Positions 24,005 to 33,070 of a DNA stretch of 57,146 nucleotides are shown in pieces. The position numbers were made by a program, and so were the translations under genes. Each line of letters begins with the position of its first letter. The first letter of the stretch is position 1. The notes beneath the pieces are model-generated. The model searched no databases and had not been told where the DNA came from. It worked only from the letters and a program-made list of their open reading frames with translations. Source of the DNA: an uncultured Lachnoclostridium sp. (GTDB lineage Bacteria > Bacillota > Clostridia > Lachnospirales > Lachnospiraceae). The DNA lies in the NCBI GenBank assembly GCA_930986645.1, contig CAKNJS010000011.1, positions 1 to 57,146 of the forward strand, given 5' to 3'.

Positions 24005-25906
24005 ATGAATAAAAAACAGAAAAAAATGCTGATCAGAATTGTAGTGTCGGCGGTACTGCTGATTGGATTTAATTTTCTGCCTTTTGGCGGTCTGCCAAGA
24101 TTCGTTCTCTATATGATCCCTTATCTGGTGATCGGCTATGATATCCTGATCAAGGCGTTTAAAGGAATCAAGAACCGCCAGCCATTTGACGAGAGCCTGC
24201 TGATGGCAATCGCCACGATCGGCGCTATCGCTATTGCGGTATACAGCGAAGCGGCCGATCATGAGGCGGGAGATTATGTAGAGGCGATAGCGGTTATGCT
24301 GTTCTATCAGGTCGGAGAGTGGTTCCAGAGCTACGCGGTAGGAAAAAGCCGCAGAAATATCAGTGATCTGATGGACATCCGTCCGGATTACGCCAATATA
24401 GAAATAGACGGAAAGCTTGAGAAGATCGATCCGGATGAAGTAGAGATCGGTTCTGTGATCGTAGTACAGCCGGGTGAGAAAGTTCCTATCGACGGCGTGG
24501 TGATGGAGGGAACTTCCACTCTTAACACAAGTGCGTTGACAGGAGAGAGCCTGCCGAGAGATGCACAGGAGGGCGATGAGATCATCAGCGGCTGCATCAA
24601 TATGACAGGCGTATTGAAGATAGAGACGACCAAAGAGTTCGGGGAATCTACCGTGTCGAAGATCCTTGATCTGGTGGAAAATGCAAGTTCCAGAAAATCA
24701 AAATCTGAAGACTTTATTACCAAATTTGCACGGGTCTACACCCCGGCAGTGGTTTATAGTGCTATTGCACTGGCAATTTTACCGCCGCTTGTGCGGATGT
24801 TCGGCATGGGAATCCCGGCAGAGTGGGGCACATGGATCTACCGCGCTCTTACTTTCCTCGTCATCAGCTGTCCGTGCGCGCTGGTGATCAGTATACCTTT
24901 AAGCTTCTTCGCCGGTATCGGAGGAGCCAGCAATGCAGGCGTACTTGTAAAAGGATCCAATTATATGGAGACATTATCCAAGACCAAATGTGTCGTATTT
25001 GACAAGACAGGCACACTGACACAGGGTGTGTTTGAAGTAAATGAAGTGCACCACAACGAGATGGACAGGGCACAGCTTCTGGAATATGCTGCACTGGCGG
25101 AAAGCGCTTCCTCCCATCCCATCAGCAAGAGTCTGCAGAGAGCTTACGGAAAAGAAATTGACAGAAGCAGAGTGACGGATATTCAGGAAATCAGCGGAAA
25201 CGGTGTGACGGCCAAAGTGGACGGCGTCAATGTAGCGGCAGGAAATTCAAAGCTCATGGACAGACTGGGAGTCAAATGGATCGACTGCCATGCGGCAGGA
25301 ACGATCATCCATATGGCGGTTGACGGGCGGTATGCCGGACATATCGTGATCTCCGATGTCGTGAAGCCGCATGCAAAAGAGGCAATACAGGCGTTAAAGA
25401 AAGCCGGTGTGGAGAAAACGGTCATGCTTACCGGTGATTCCAGAAAGGCAGCCGAACACGTGGCGGCAGATCTTGGTATTGACGAAGTACACGCGGAGCT
25501 TCTTCCGGCTGACAAGGTATCCGAAGTGGAAGAACTTCTGAAAAAGAATACCGGCAAGGGCAAGCTGGCATTCGTTGGAGACGGGATCAATGACGCGCCG
25601 GTGCTCTCCCGCGCGGATATCGGTATCGCCATGGGAGCTATGGGATCAGACGCGGCTATCGAGGCGGCGGATATCGTGCTGATGGACGACGATCCGCTGA
25701 AGATATCCAAAGCCATCCAGATCTCAAGAAAATGCCTGCGCATCGTGTATGAAAATATCTGGTTCGCCATCGGCATCAAGCTGATCTGCCTCATACTAGG
25801 AGCAGTTGGTATTGCAAATATGTGGCTTGCTATCTTTGCAGATGTGGGCGTTATGATCATCGCAGTGCTCAATGCGATACGTGCGCTGTTTGTGAAAAAG
25901 TTATAA
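24005..25906 (+). CDS. Heavy-metal P1B-type ATPase (Zn/Cd/Pb exporter type)
   Basis: A 633-residue metal-exporting P-type ATPase. Features in order are the actuator TGES in ALTGESLPRDA, the transport motif SCPCAL (near 288), the phosphorylation site DKTGTLTQG (near 333), the SSHPIS nucleotide-domain motif, MLTGDS, and the hinge GDGINDAPVL (near 525). The SPC-type motif plus the C-terminal membrane helices fit the ZntA/CadA group. The N-terminus goes straight into the first membrane helix with no HMA domain. RBS AAGGAAGG precedes ATG 24005. The stop codon abuts a perfect palindrome. Confidence 0.93.
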   Translation: MNKKQKKMLIRIVVSAVLLIGFNFLPFGGLPRFVLYMIPYLVIGYDILIKAFKGIKNRQPFDESLLMAIATIGAIAIAVYSEAADHEAGDYVEAIAVMLFYQVGEWFQSYAVGKSRRNISDLMDIRPDYANIEIDGKLEKIDPDEVEIGSVIVVQPGEKVPIDGVVMEGTSTLNTSALTGESLPRDAQEGDEIISGCINMTGVLKIETTKEFGESTVSKILDLVENASSRKSKSEDFITKFARVYTPAVVYSAIALAILPPLVRMFGMGIPAEWGTWIYRALTFLVISCPCALVISIPLSFFAGIGGASNAGVLVKGSNYMETLSKTKCVVFDKTGTLTQGVFEVNEVHHNEMDRAQLLEYAALAESASSHPISKSLQRAYGKEIDRSRVTDIQEISGNGVTAKVDGVNVAAGNSKLMDRLGVKWIDCHAAGTIIHMAVDGRYAGHIVISDVVKPHAKEAIQALKKAGVEKTVMLTGDSRKAAEHVAADLGIDEVHAELLPADKVSEVEELLKKNTGKGKLAFVGDGINDAPVLSRADIGIAMGAMGSDAAIEAADIVLMDDDPLKISKAIQISRKCLRIVYENIWFAIGIKLICLILGAVGIANMWLAIFADVGVMIIAVLNAIRALFVKKL

Positions 25907-25907
25907 A

Positions 25908-25986
25908 AGGGACAGGGTGAATCTTGATTGGGGACGTAGTAAAACCGGGTTTTACTACGTCCCCAATCAAGATTCACCCTGTCCCT
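25908..25986. repeat. Perfect 79-bp palindrome between convergent genes
   Basis: Two 39-nt arms (25908-25946 and 25948-25986) are exact reverse complements around a single central G (25947). It starts 1 nt after the ATPase stop and ends 2 nt before the stop of the convergent helicase-like gene, so it is the whole intergenic region. The inner part (GGGGACGTAGTAAAACC) has the look of a REP-like repeat. It could act as a bidirectional terminator in RNA and as a cruciform in DNA. Confidence 0.9.
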
Positions 25987-25988
25987 AA

Positions 25989-28985
25989 TTAACATCTTTG
26001 CTGTAATTCTTTATATAATCTGAGTATCCCCTCATAAGTTTCTCCATATATAAAGTAATAATCAATCTGCCCCGTCCCCTCGGTATACAGATATGTCCCG
26101 TACACGGGCACATTGCAGCACATGACTGTCTCGTCCGCCACGATTCCCAGTCCGTACCCGTACTCGGAGGCAATGAGAGGCATCCGCATGATTTTTCCGC
26201 CGAAGCTGATGTACCGTGCCTTGCTTTTAATGAGCTCGCGGTCCTCTGCAAGGATTCCTTTGACATAGAGTTTTTCTTCCCGGGGCCAGTCAAAATAATT
26301 CCATGTTCTTACGGGAATCCCCGGCTCGATCAGTCTTGGAAGCAGTCGGGATTCGGTCAGGAGTTTCCGTCCGTTTTTGTCGAGGAAGCGGATGGCGCCG
26401 CTTCTTTTATCAATCTGTACTTTAAGTTCTGCTGTGTCAAGCTCTGCAAGAGATTTCCCTGCCCGGGCTGTCCATGCAGGAGCTTCTTCCGGGACATAGT
26501 TCCAGTAACCGGCAGCAGGCGCGCTTAAATTCCTGCCCCAAAACTGTACCCGGATAACGGAGTCATGCACAGGTGTCAGACGTAAGGTTCCGTCAGCGCT
26601 GATCAGTTCTAGAAATCGGCGGGTGCGTCTGATATTCCGGATCGATAAGTCACAAGCATGCCCGGCAGTTTCTTTTCCGAGTTTCAACAGATCTGCGTCC
26701 GGAATGGAACCGAACCGGAACGCAGAGGGATTGACGGGAAGGTCAGCGGTCTGTGCGGTTTTTAATATAGAACCTGATTTTTGTTCAGTCTTTGCGCTCT
26801 CCCTTTTTTCCACGCCGTGATCTGCCGTCACAGTCCCTGTATTCTCAGAGCCTTTCAGCTGCAGCTGTTCTCTCTCCGGAGCCGGCTTTGCGATGAGATC
26901 GGTCAGATCTCCTGTATGCAGTACAGTCAGTTCATGGAGAGCGCGGGTGGCTGCCACATACAGAAGCTTGACATATGCATCTTCTGCGGGATAGTTTACA
27001 GAAGTCGGATTATAGAGGAGCACTGCGTCAAACTCAAGTCCTTTCGTATATTCTACAGGGAGCACCATGATTCCTGCCGTAAATTCGGCTGTCTCAGGAT
27101 CTGTATCGGCAAGTGTCAATTCTGCACCGAGCAGCTTTTTAACATTTTCCGCTTCCGCATCATCCCGGCAGATGACAGCAATCGTTTCACGGCCTTCTGT
27201 CTCCCACCGGCTGATTGTCTTTATGGCTTCGGCAGTCATGGAGTCTTTGTCTCTGCACTCTGTTATGGTTACCGGATTACCATGGCGCAGGATCGGATCT
27301 GCCGGATAGACGGGAAAGCTGCCGTGCTTTAATATTTCAGCAGCAAAGTTCGAGATTTCAACAGTGTTGCGGTAGCTTTTTTTCAGAACTCCGAATCCGT
27401 CCGGAATTCCTCTCAGCATCAGTGCTTTCAGATCCTCCCAGTCATTCAGGCCATAACCGTAATGAATGTTCTGTGATACATCGCCCATGATCGTGCAGGT
27501 ACAGCCGCGAAGACAGTAGTACAGGGAGGCATACGCCGTCATGCCGAAATCCTGAGCCTCATCTATGATCACGTGGCTCGCCTCGCGGATGCCGTCTGTT
27601 TCCTTGATCCGTTTATAAAGATATGCCAGCGCAGCAAGATCATACAGGTCAAATGACTCTCCGGGATCGGGAACTGTCTTTCCATTTGCTGCTTGAACCT
27701 TGAGAAAATCTCTGTATATCTCGAAAATGTATCCTTTCCACACATTTCCTCCGAAATGCCGTCTGTATTTCCGAAACAGTTCTTTCCGCACGTCCGGCGG
27801 ATACGCGATATCTTTGCCGGTGACCTCATTTTCCAGTTTTGATATAAGGATCGAGTTGAGCAGATTGATCTTACCCTGCATAGATAGGAGGGGATTGTTG
27901 TTCAGGCAGTTTGTAACAGTTCTTTTCTTCATGAGCAGAATGCCGTTTTCAAGAATAATATCTTCTGCGGGAATAGTCTCCCTTTCCATCTTTTCACAAT
28001 ATTTTTCAAGGTCGTGGAACCAGTCATAGCTGCCTTTGATCCGGACGGCAGCTTCCTCTTTACCGATACGGCGGATGCTGTAAGTCTGTGGATTCCAGTC
28101 CTCGTAGAGCAGGCGCACGAAGAGCTGCTCCATTGTCATCTGGGATACCCCGTACACATCCAGATCCGGGAGCACACTGGTAATATAATTCAGAAGAATC
28201 CGGTTGCTTCCGATAATATAGAAGTCCTCATGACGGAAATCTTCTTCATAATTATATAAAATATAAGAAATGCGGTGCATTGCCACAGTTGTCTTCCCCG
28301 AACCGGCAGCCCCCTGTACGATCAGGTTCATTTTCGGGGAACGCCGGATTACCGCGTTCTGTTCTTTCTGGATCGTGGCAATGATCTCACCTAGAACGGC
28401 ACTTTTGTTTCTGGCAAGATATTTGGTCAGGAGTTCATCATTTGCAACTACATCTGAATCATAGAAGTCAAGAAGACGGTCATCTGCAATTTCATAGGTC
28501 CGCTTGCGCTTCAGGTCGATCTCACAGCGGCCCTCGTTCTTTACAGTGTAACTGCAATGTCCTGCCGTGTTTTCATAATAAACAGAAGCAACAGGAGCGC
28601 GCCAGTCTATGACAGCAGGTTCGGAACTGTTTTCAGAAATTCCCACACGCCCTACATAATAGGATTCCGCGCAGGGAAGCTTCGGATCCCGGAAATCAAT
28701 CCTTCCGAAATACGGTTTTTTCCTCGCTTTTCTGCACCGGATGAGATCTCTTTGATTCTCCCTCAACTGGGACTGCGTGTTGTGGAAGAGCGAGAGGGCT
28801 TCCTTGTCCTTTGTCCCGTAAGTTTCCATTAGTTCATGCAGCTCATCGGATAACTGCTCGCCGCTCTTTTCCGTCTTCTCAAGATTGGCCTGCGCAATCC
28901 CGATAATCATGGAAAGCTGTGCCTCCTCGGCTTCCCTGCTCAGTCCCGGAACAGGGCGGGATACTTTTGTCTTTTGCCGGTCCAA
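25989..28985 (-). CDS. HelD-like UvrD-superfamily ATPase fused to a GH31 N-terminal-like domain
   Basis: A 998-residue protein. The first 700 residues are a HelD/HelR-like SF1 motor that probably recycles RNA polymerase. An N-terminal helical hairpin (about 10-90) is followed by EPAVIDWRAPVASVYYE, Walker A in GAAGSGKTTVAMHRISY (near 235), Walker B VIIDEAQDFG (near 475), SYRNTVEISNF, VEYTKGLEFDAVLL, and YVAATRALHELTVL. After a low-complexity linker (about 690-770) comes a beta-rich region (about 775-998): TLRLTPVHDSVIRVQF, SEYGYGLGIVADETV and GQIDYYFIYGETYEGILRLY. It resembles the N-terminal domain of GH31 glycosidases without the catalytic barrel. I do not know of such a fusion. Confidence 0.82.
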   Translation of the reverse strand: MDRQKTKVSRPVPGLSREAEEAQLSMIIGIAQANLEKTEKSGEQLSDELHELMETYGTKDKEALSLFHNTQSQLRENQRDLIRCRKARKKPYFGRIDFRDPKLPCAESYYVGRVGISENSSEPAVIDWRAPVASVYYENTAGHCSYTVKNEGRCEIDLKRKRTYEIADDRLLDFYDSDVVANDELLTKYLARNKSAVLGEIIATIQKEQNAVIRRSPKMNLIVQGAAGSGKTTVAMHRISYILYNYEEDFRHEDFYIIGSNRILLNYITSVLPDLDVYGVSQMTMEQLFVRLLYEDWNPQTYSIRRIGKEEAAVRIKGSYDWFHDLEKYCEKMERETIPAEDIILENGILLMKKRTVTNCLNNNPLLSMQGKINLLNSILISKLENEVTGKDIAYPPDVRKELFRKYRRHFGGNVWKGYIFEIYRDFLKVQAANGKTVPDPGESFDLYDLAALAYLYKRIKETDGIREASHVIIDEAQDFGMTAYASLYYCLRGCTCTIMGDVSQNIHYGYGLNDWEDLKALMLRGIPDGFGVLKKSYRNTVEISNFAAEILKHGSFPVYPADPILRHGNPVTITECRDKDSMTAEAIKTISRWETEGRETIAVICRDDAEAENVKKLLGAELTLADTDPETAEFTAGIMVLPVEYTKGLEFDAVLLYNPTSVNYPAEDAYVKLLYVAATRALHELTVLHTGDLTDLIAKPAPEREQLQLKGSENTGTVTADHGVEKRESAKTEQKSGSILKTAQTADLPVNPSAFRFGSIPDADLLKLGKETAGHACDLSIRNIRRTRRFLELISADGTLRLTPVHDSVIRVQFWGRNLSAPAAGYWNYVPEEAPAWTARAGKSLAELDTAELKVQIDKRSGAIRFLDKNGRKLLTESRLLPRLIEPGIPVRTWNYFDWPREEKLYVKGILAEDRELIKSKARYISFGGKIMRMPLIASEYGYGLGIVADETVMCCNVPVYGTYLYTEGTGQIDYYFIYGETYEGILRLYKELQQRC

Positions 28986-29126
28986 TGAAATTCACCTCTC
29001 CTTTCCCATTGGTCTGTTACTATTGGTACGATAGATATGCCTACTGCGTAATATAACATTTTTCTGCACAATTTCAAAGATTTACTTAGATTAATGGCGA
29101 TAACAATAACATAAATTGCAAAGGGC

Positions 29127-29155
29127 TTGACGAACCGGAAGATTCTTCTTATAAT
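29127..29155 (+). promoter_or_regulatory. ileS promoter
   Basis: TTGACG (29127-29132), 17-nt spacer, TATAAT (29150-29155), just upstream of the T-box leader. The 5' leader would be about 750 nt long. Confidence 0.75.
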
Positions 29156-29161
29156 TACCTT

Positions 29162-29498
29162 TGAATGAATTTCAACAGCAAAGGTTATGACGGAGACAGT
29201 AGGTTTTATCCGAACATCCCAGCGAGCCGGGAACGGTGCGAGCCCGGTATCAGTAGAATATTTCCGAAAATCACTCCCGAACCGCAGCCCCCAAAGCCTA
29301 CGGAAGATACAGACAGCATGAGAGAGTAAGGGCTGACGCGGATCCCGCGTTAGAGGATACCATATGCGAACTGAATTGCTTTTACCACAGAATCAGACAG
29401 TGTGTATACGGGTGAAGGAAGTTCAAGTATGTTGTAACAGGTGGTTAAAACGAGAGAGATGGCTTTCGTCCTTTTGCAGGACGGGAGCCTTTTTTTAT
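29162..29498 (+). ncRNA. T-box riboswitch (tRNA-Ile responsive) with terminator
   Basis: The leader has Stem I elements (GACGGAGACAGTAGG, AGCGAGCCGGG and GAGCCCGGTATCAG), a specifier region GAAAATCACTCC with the Ile codon ATC at 29270-29272, and the T-box segment AACAGGTGGT (29435-29444), whose UGG pairs with the tRNA 3' end. The terminator (GGCTTTCGTCC / GGACGGGAGCC, then TTTTTTT) lies at 29461-29497. Uncharged tRNA-Ile should stabilise the antiterminator. The usual ACCGC after GGTGGN is replaced here by TAAAAC, so the antiterminator is somewhat divergent. Confidence 0.87.
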
Positions 29499-29715
29499 CG
29501 GATCTTAGAAAGCTGGATTTGGACACCGCCGGAGCGATTGATATGTCCATTGCGGACGCGCTTTCGCTCGGGCCGTAACGCAGCGGACACATAAGATCGC
29601 AGAAGGCGCGATCTAAGTGCCGGCGTTACTCTACGGTCCTTAATGGACATATCAATCGCTCCGGCTCCTCGAAATCAGGAGTTTTCTAAAATCCGATAGA
29701 AAAAGGACTCCCGTC
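29480..29715. repeat. Large inverted repeat A with structured 90-nt core
   Basis: Perfect 24-nt arms at 29528-29551 and 29642-29665 enclose a structured core (29552-29641) with nested stems: GTAACGC/GCGTTAC and an inner hairpin AGATCGC/GCGATCT with a 7-nt loop. Imperfect pairing continues outward to 29480 and 29715, and includes the 3' strand of the T-box terminator (GACGGGAG against CTCCCGTC). A related core in the opposite orientation lies at 29775-29863. Confidence 0.85.
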
Positions 29716-29757
29716 TCTCCCGGTTTTGATTCAGGTTCCGTTCTGGACAGGTCTGAC

Positions 29758-29880
29758 GCAGCTATGTGTCGATTAAGGACCATAAAGGAACGCCGGCCCT
29801 TAGGCTGCGTTTTTTGCAGCCTTATGTGCCGCTGCGTTCCGTCCCGAGCGAGAGCGCGTCCGCAATCGACACATAGCTGC
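29758..29880. repeat. Inverted repeat B, reversed copy of the structured core
   Basis: Perfect 17-nt arms (29758-29774 and 29864-29880) enclose an 89-nt core that, read on the minus strand, is a homologue of the core of repeat A: both start GCGGACGCGCT, then TCGCTCGGG, and end GGTCCTT. The inner hairpin is AGGCTGC/GCAGCCT with a 7-nt loop. Relative to copy A, three base pairs of this stem and one of the next stem changed on both sides, so the structure is conserved. Confidence 0.85.
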
Positions 29881-29910
29881 GGCGGACCAGAGACAGAAAG
29901 GAAAATCATC

Positions 29911-32900
29911 ATGTATAAGAAAGTTCCCACAGATATGAATTTTGTCGGCCGTGAGAAGGAAGTCGAGAAATTCTGGGACGAGAACCACATCTTCGAGAAG
30001 AGCATCGAAGAGCGTGAGGGATGTCCGGAATATATCTTCTACGACGGACCGCCGACCGCAAACGGAAAACCGCACATCGGACATGTGCTCACCCGTGTCA
30101 TCAAGGATATGATCCCGAGATACCGCACGATGAAGGGCTATATGGTTCCGAGAAAAGCCGGCTGGGATACCCACGGACTTCCGGTAGAGCTGGAAGTGGA
30201 GAAATCCCTCGGCCTCGACGGCAAGGATCAGATCGAGGAATACGGTCTGGAGCCGTTCATTAAGAAATGTAAAGAAAGTGTCTGGAAATACAAAGGAATG
30301 TGGGAGGATTTCTCCGCTACCGTCGGTTTCTGGGCTGATATGGAGCATCCTTATGTAACATACCACAATACATTTATCGAGTCAGAGTGGTGGGCTCTGA
30401 AACAGATCTGGGACAAAGGCCTGCTCTACAAGGGCTTTAAGATTGTTCCCTACTGCCCGCGCTGCGGTACGCCGCTGTCCGCACAGGAAGTGGCTCAGGG
30501 CTACAAGGATGTGAAAGAGCGCTCCGCAGTTGTAAGATTTAAAGTAAAGGACGAGGACGCATACATCCTTGCATGGACGACAACACCATGGACACTGCCT
30601 TCCAACCTCGCACTCTGCGTAAACCCGAACGAGGATTACGCGAAAGTAAAGGCAGCAGACGGATACACCTATTATATGGCGTGCGCTCTTCTTGATACAG
30701 TTCTTGGAAGACTGGCAGAGGAAGGAAAGCCGGCATATGAGATCCTTGAGACATACAAAGGTACAGATCTCGAGGGCAAAGAGTACGAGCCGCTCTATCA
30801 GTGTGCCGCAGACGTTGCTGCAAAACAGAACAAGAAGGCATTCTATGTGACATGTGACACATATGTTACTCTGACGGATGGTACCGGAGTCGTACACATC
30901 GCGCCGGCATTTGGTGAAGACGATGCGAATGTGGGAAGAAAATATGATCTTCCGTTCGTACAGCTTGTAGATGAAAAAGGAAACATGGCGGAGTCCACTC
31001 CGTTCGCAGGACTGTTTGTAAAGAAAGCAGATCCGGAAGTATTAAAGGATCTGGATGGCAGAGGACTGCTCTTCGACGCACCGAAGTTCGAGCACAGCTA
31101 TCCTCACTGCTGGAGATGTGACACACCGCTGATCTATTATGCGCGCGAGTCATGGTTCATCAAGATGACAGCAGTACGCGATGACCTGATCGCAAATAAC
31201 AACACGATCAACTGGATCCCGGAGAGCATCGGAAAAGGACGTTTCGGCGACTGGATCGAGAACGTTCAGGACTGGGGTATCAGCCGTAACCGTTACTGGG
31301 GTACTCCGCTCAATATCTGGGAGTGTGAGTGCGGACATATGCACTCCATCGGAAGTATTGCAGAGCTGAAGGAAATGTCCGATAACTGCCCGGACGACAT
31401 TGAGCTGCACCGCCCGTACATCGACGCAGTGACCATCAAGTGTCCGAAGTGCGGCAAAGAGATGCACCGCGTGCCGGAAGTGATCGACTGCTGGTTTGAC
31501 AGCGGATCCATGCCGTTTGCACAGCATCATTATCCGTTTGAGAATCAGGAACTGTTCGAGCAGCAGTTCCCGGCAGACTTTATTTCCGAGGCAGTGGACC
31601 AGACAAGAGGATGGTTCTACTCCCTGCTGGCAATCTCCACGCTGATCTTCAACAAGGCTCCTTACAAGAACGTTATTGTCCTCGGACACGTTCAGGATGA
31701 GAACGGACAGAAGATGAGCAAGTCCAAGGGCAATGCGGTGGATCCGTTCGATGCTCTTGAGAAATACGGCGCTGACGCGATCCGCTGGTACTTCTACATC
31801 AACAGCGCGCCGTGGCTGCCGAACCGTTTCCACGGCAAAGCCGTGACAGAGGGACAGAGAAAATTCATGGGAACTCTGTGGAATACCTATGCATTCTTTG
31901 TTCTCTACGCGAATATTGACAATTTTGACGCGACAAAATATACACTGGAATATGATAAACTTACCGTAATGGATAAATGGCTTCTGTCCAAGATGAACAC
32001 CATGGTGAAAGATGTGGATAACAATCTGGCGAACTACCGTATTCCGGAGGCGGCACGTGCCCTTCAGGAGTTTGTGGACGATATGAGCAACTGGTATGTA
32101 AGAAGAAGCCGTGAGCGTTTCTGGGCAAAGGGCATGGAGCAGGATAAGATTAATGCATACATGACACTGTATACAGCGCTTGTGACCGTATCCAAGGCAG
32201 CTGCTCCGATGATCCCGTTCATGACAGAGGAGATCTACCAGAACCTTGTCCGCAGCATTGACAAGGACACACCGGAAAGTATCCATCTGTGCCTGTTCCC
32301 GGAGGTGAATGAGGATCAGATCGATCCGGAGCTGGAGCAGAACATGGACAATGTCCTGAAGCTTGTTGTTATGGGACGTGCCTGCAGAAACACATCCAAT
32401 ATCAAGAACCGTCAGCCGATCGGACAGATGTTCGTGAAAGCCGCATTTACCCTGCCTGAGTTCTATCAGGAGATCGTGGCAGACGAGCTGAATGTAAAGA
32501 ATGTTAAATTTACGGAAGATGTAAGAGACTTTACTTCATACAATTTTAAACCTCAGTTAAAGACAGTGGGCCCGAAATATGGTAAAATGTTAGGTGGCAT
32601 TAAGGCTGCCCTTGACTCTGTGGACGGCAACGCTGCAATGGATGAGGTCAATGAGACTGGAGCTCTTAAGCTCGATGTGGATGGTCAGGAGATTACACTG
32701 TTCCGCGAGGATCTGCTGATCGAGACTGCACAGATTGAAGGGTATGTATCAGAAAACGACAACGGAATTACCGTAGTCCTCGATACAAATCTGACGCCGG
32801 AGCTCTTGGAGGAAGGATTCGTCCGTGAAATCATCAGCAAGGTACAGACCATGAGAAAAGAGGCAGACTTTGAAGTGATGGACCGTATCCGCGTAACTTA

Positions 32901-33066
32901 TGACGGCAGTGACAAGGCAGAGACGATCTTCGCAAAATATGCCGATGAGATTGCCGGAGAAGTACTCGCCAATGAAGTGGCGAAGGCAGAACCGGCAGGT
33001 TACGTAAAGGAGTGGAAGATCAACGGTGAAGCAGTTACCATGGGTGTGGAAAAGGAAGGAAAATAA
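29911..33066 (+). CDS. ileS: Isoleucine--tRNA ligase
   Basis: A 1051-residue class I aminoacyl-tRNA synthetase charging tRNA-Ile. Catalytic motifs are PHIGHVL (HIGH, near residue 55) and KMSKSKGNA (KMSKS, near 601). An editing domain lies at about 185-390 (WTTTPWTLPSN; TGVVHIAPAFGEDD). GWDTHGLPVELEVEK, VPYCPRCGTPLS and the length suggest the eukaryote-like type 2 form, which is often mupirocin-tolerant; this is inference. The start is ATG 29911 (AGAAAGGA upstream), not the upstream in-frame start that would run through repeat B. It is regulated by the T-box, and glgP follows after 4 nt. Confidence 0.96.
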   Translation: MYKKVPTDMNFVGREKEVEKFWDENHIFEKSIEEREGCPEYIFYDGPPTANGKPHIGHVLTRVIKDMIPRYRTMKGYMVPRKAGWDTHGLPVELEVEKSLGLDGKDQIEEYGLEPFIKKCKESVWKYKGMWEDFSATVGFWADMEHPYVTYHNTFIESEWWALKQIWDKGLLYKGFKIVPYCPRCGTPLSAQEVAQGYKDVKERSAVVRFKVKDEDAYILAWTTTPWTLPSNLALCVNPNEDYAKVKAADGYTYYMACALLDTVLGRLAEEGKPAYEILETYKGTDLEGKEYEPLYQCAADVAAKQNKKAFYVTCDTYVTLTDGTGVVHIAPAFGEDDANVGRKYDLPFVQLVDEKGNMAESTPFAGLFVKKADPEVLKDLDGRGLLFDAPKFEHSYPHCWRCDTPLIYYARESWFIKMTAVRDDLIANNNTINWIPESIGKGRFGDWIENVQDWGISRNRYWGTPLNIWECECGHMHSIGSIAELKEMSDNCPDDIELHRPYIDAVTIKCPKCGKEMHRVPEVIDCWFDSGSMPFAQHHYPFENQELFEQQFPADFISEAVDQTRGWFYSLLAISTLIFNKAPYKNVIVLGHVQDENGQKMSKSKGNAVDPFDALEKYGADAIRWYFYINSAPWLPNRFHGKAVTEGQRKFMGTLWNTYAFFVLYANIDNFDATKYTLEYDKLTVMDKWLLSKMNTMVKDVDNNLANYRIPEAARALQEFVDDMSNWYVRRSRERFWAKGMEQDKINAYMTLYTALVTVSKAAAPMIPFMTEEIYQNLVRSIDKDTPESIHLCLFPEVNEDQIDPELEQNMDNVLKLVVMGRACRNTSNIKNRQPIGQMFVKAAFTLPEFYQEIVADELNVKNVKFTEDVRDFTSYNFKPQLKTVGPKYGKMLGGIKAALDSVDGNAAMDEVNETGALKLDVDGQEITLFREDLLIETAQIEGYVSENDNGITVVLDTNLTPELLEEGFVREIISKVQTMRKEADFEVMDRIRVTYDGSDKAETIFAKYADEIAGEVLANEVAKAEPAGYVKEWKINGEAVTMGVEKEGK

Positions 33067-33070
33067 GACA

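Noticed and set aside
29764..29910. 49-residue N-terminal extension of IleS
   Set aside because: It would translate the structured repeat B; the normal IleS start with its RBS is at 29911.
31150..32286. Long minus-strand reading frame inside ileS
   Set aside because: It is a codon-bias shadow of ileS, with low-complexity Cys/His/Leu composition and no RBS.
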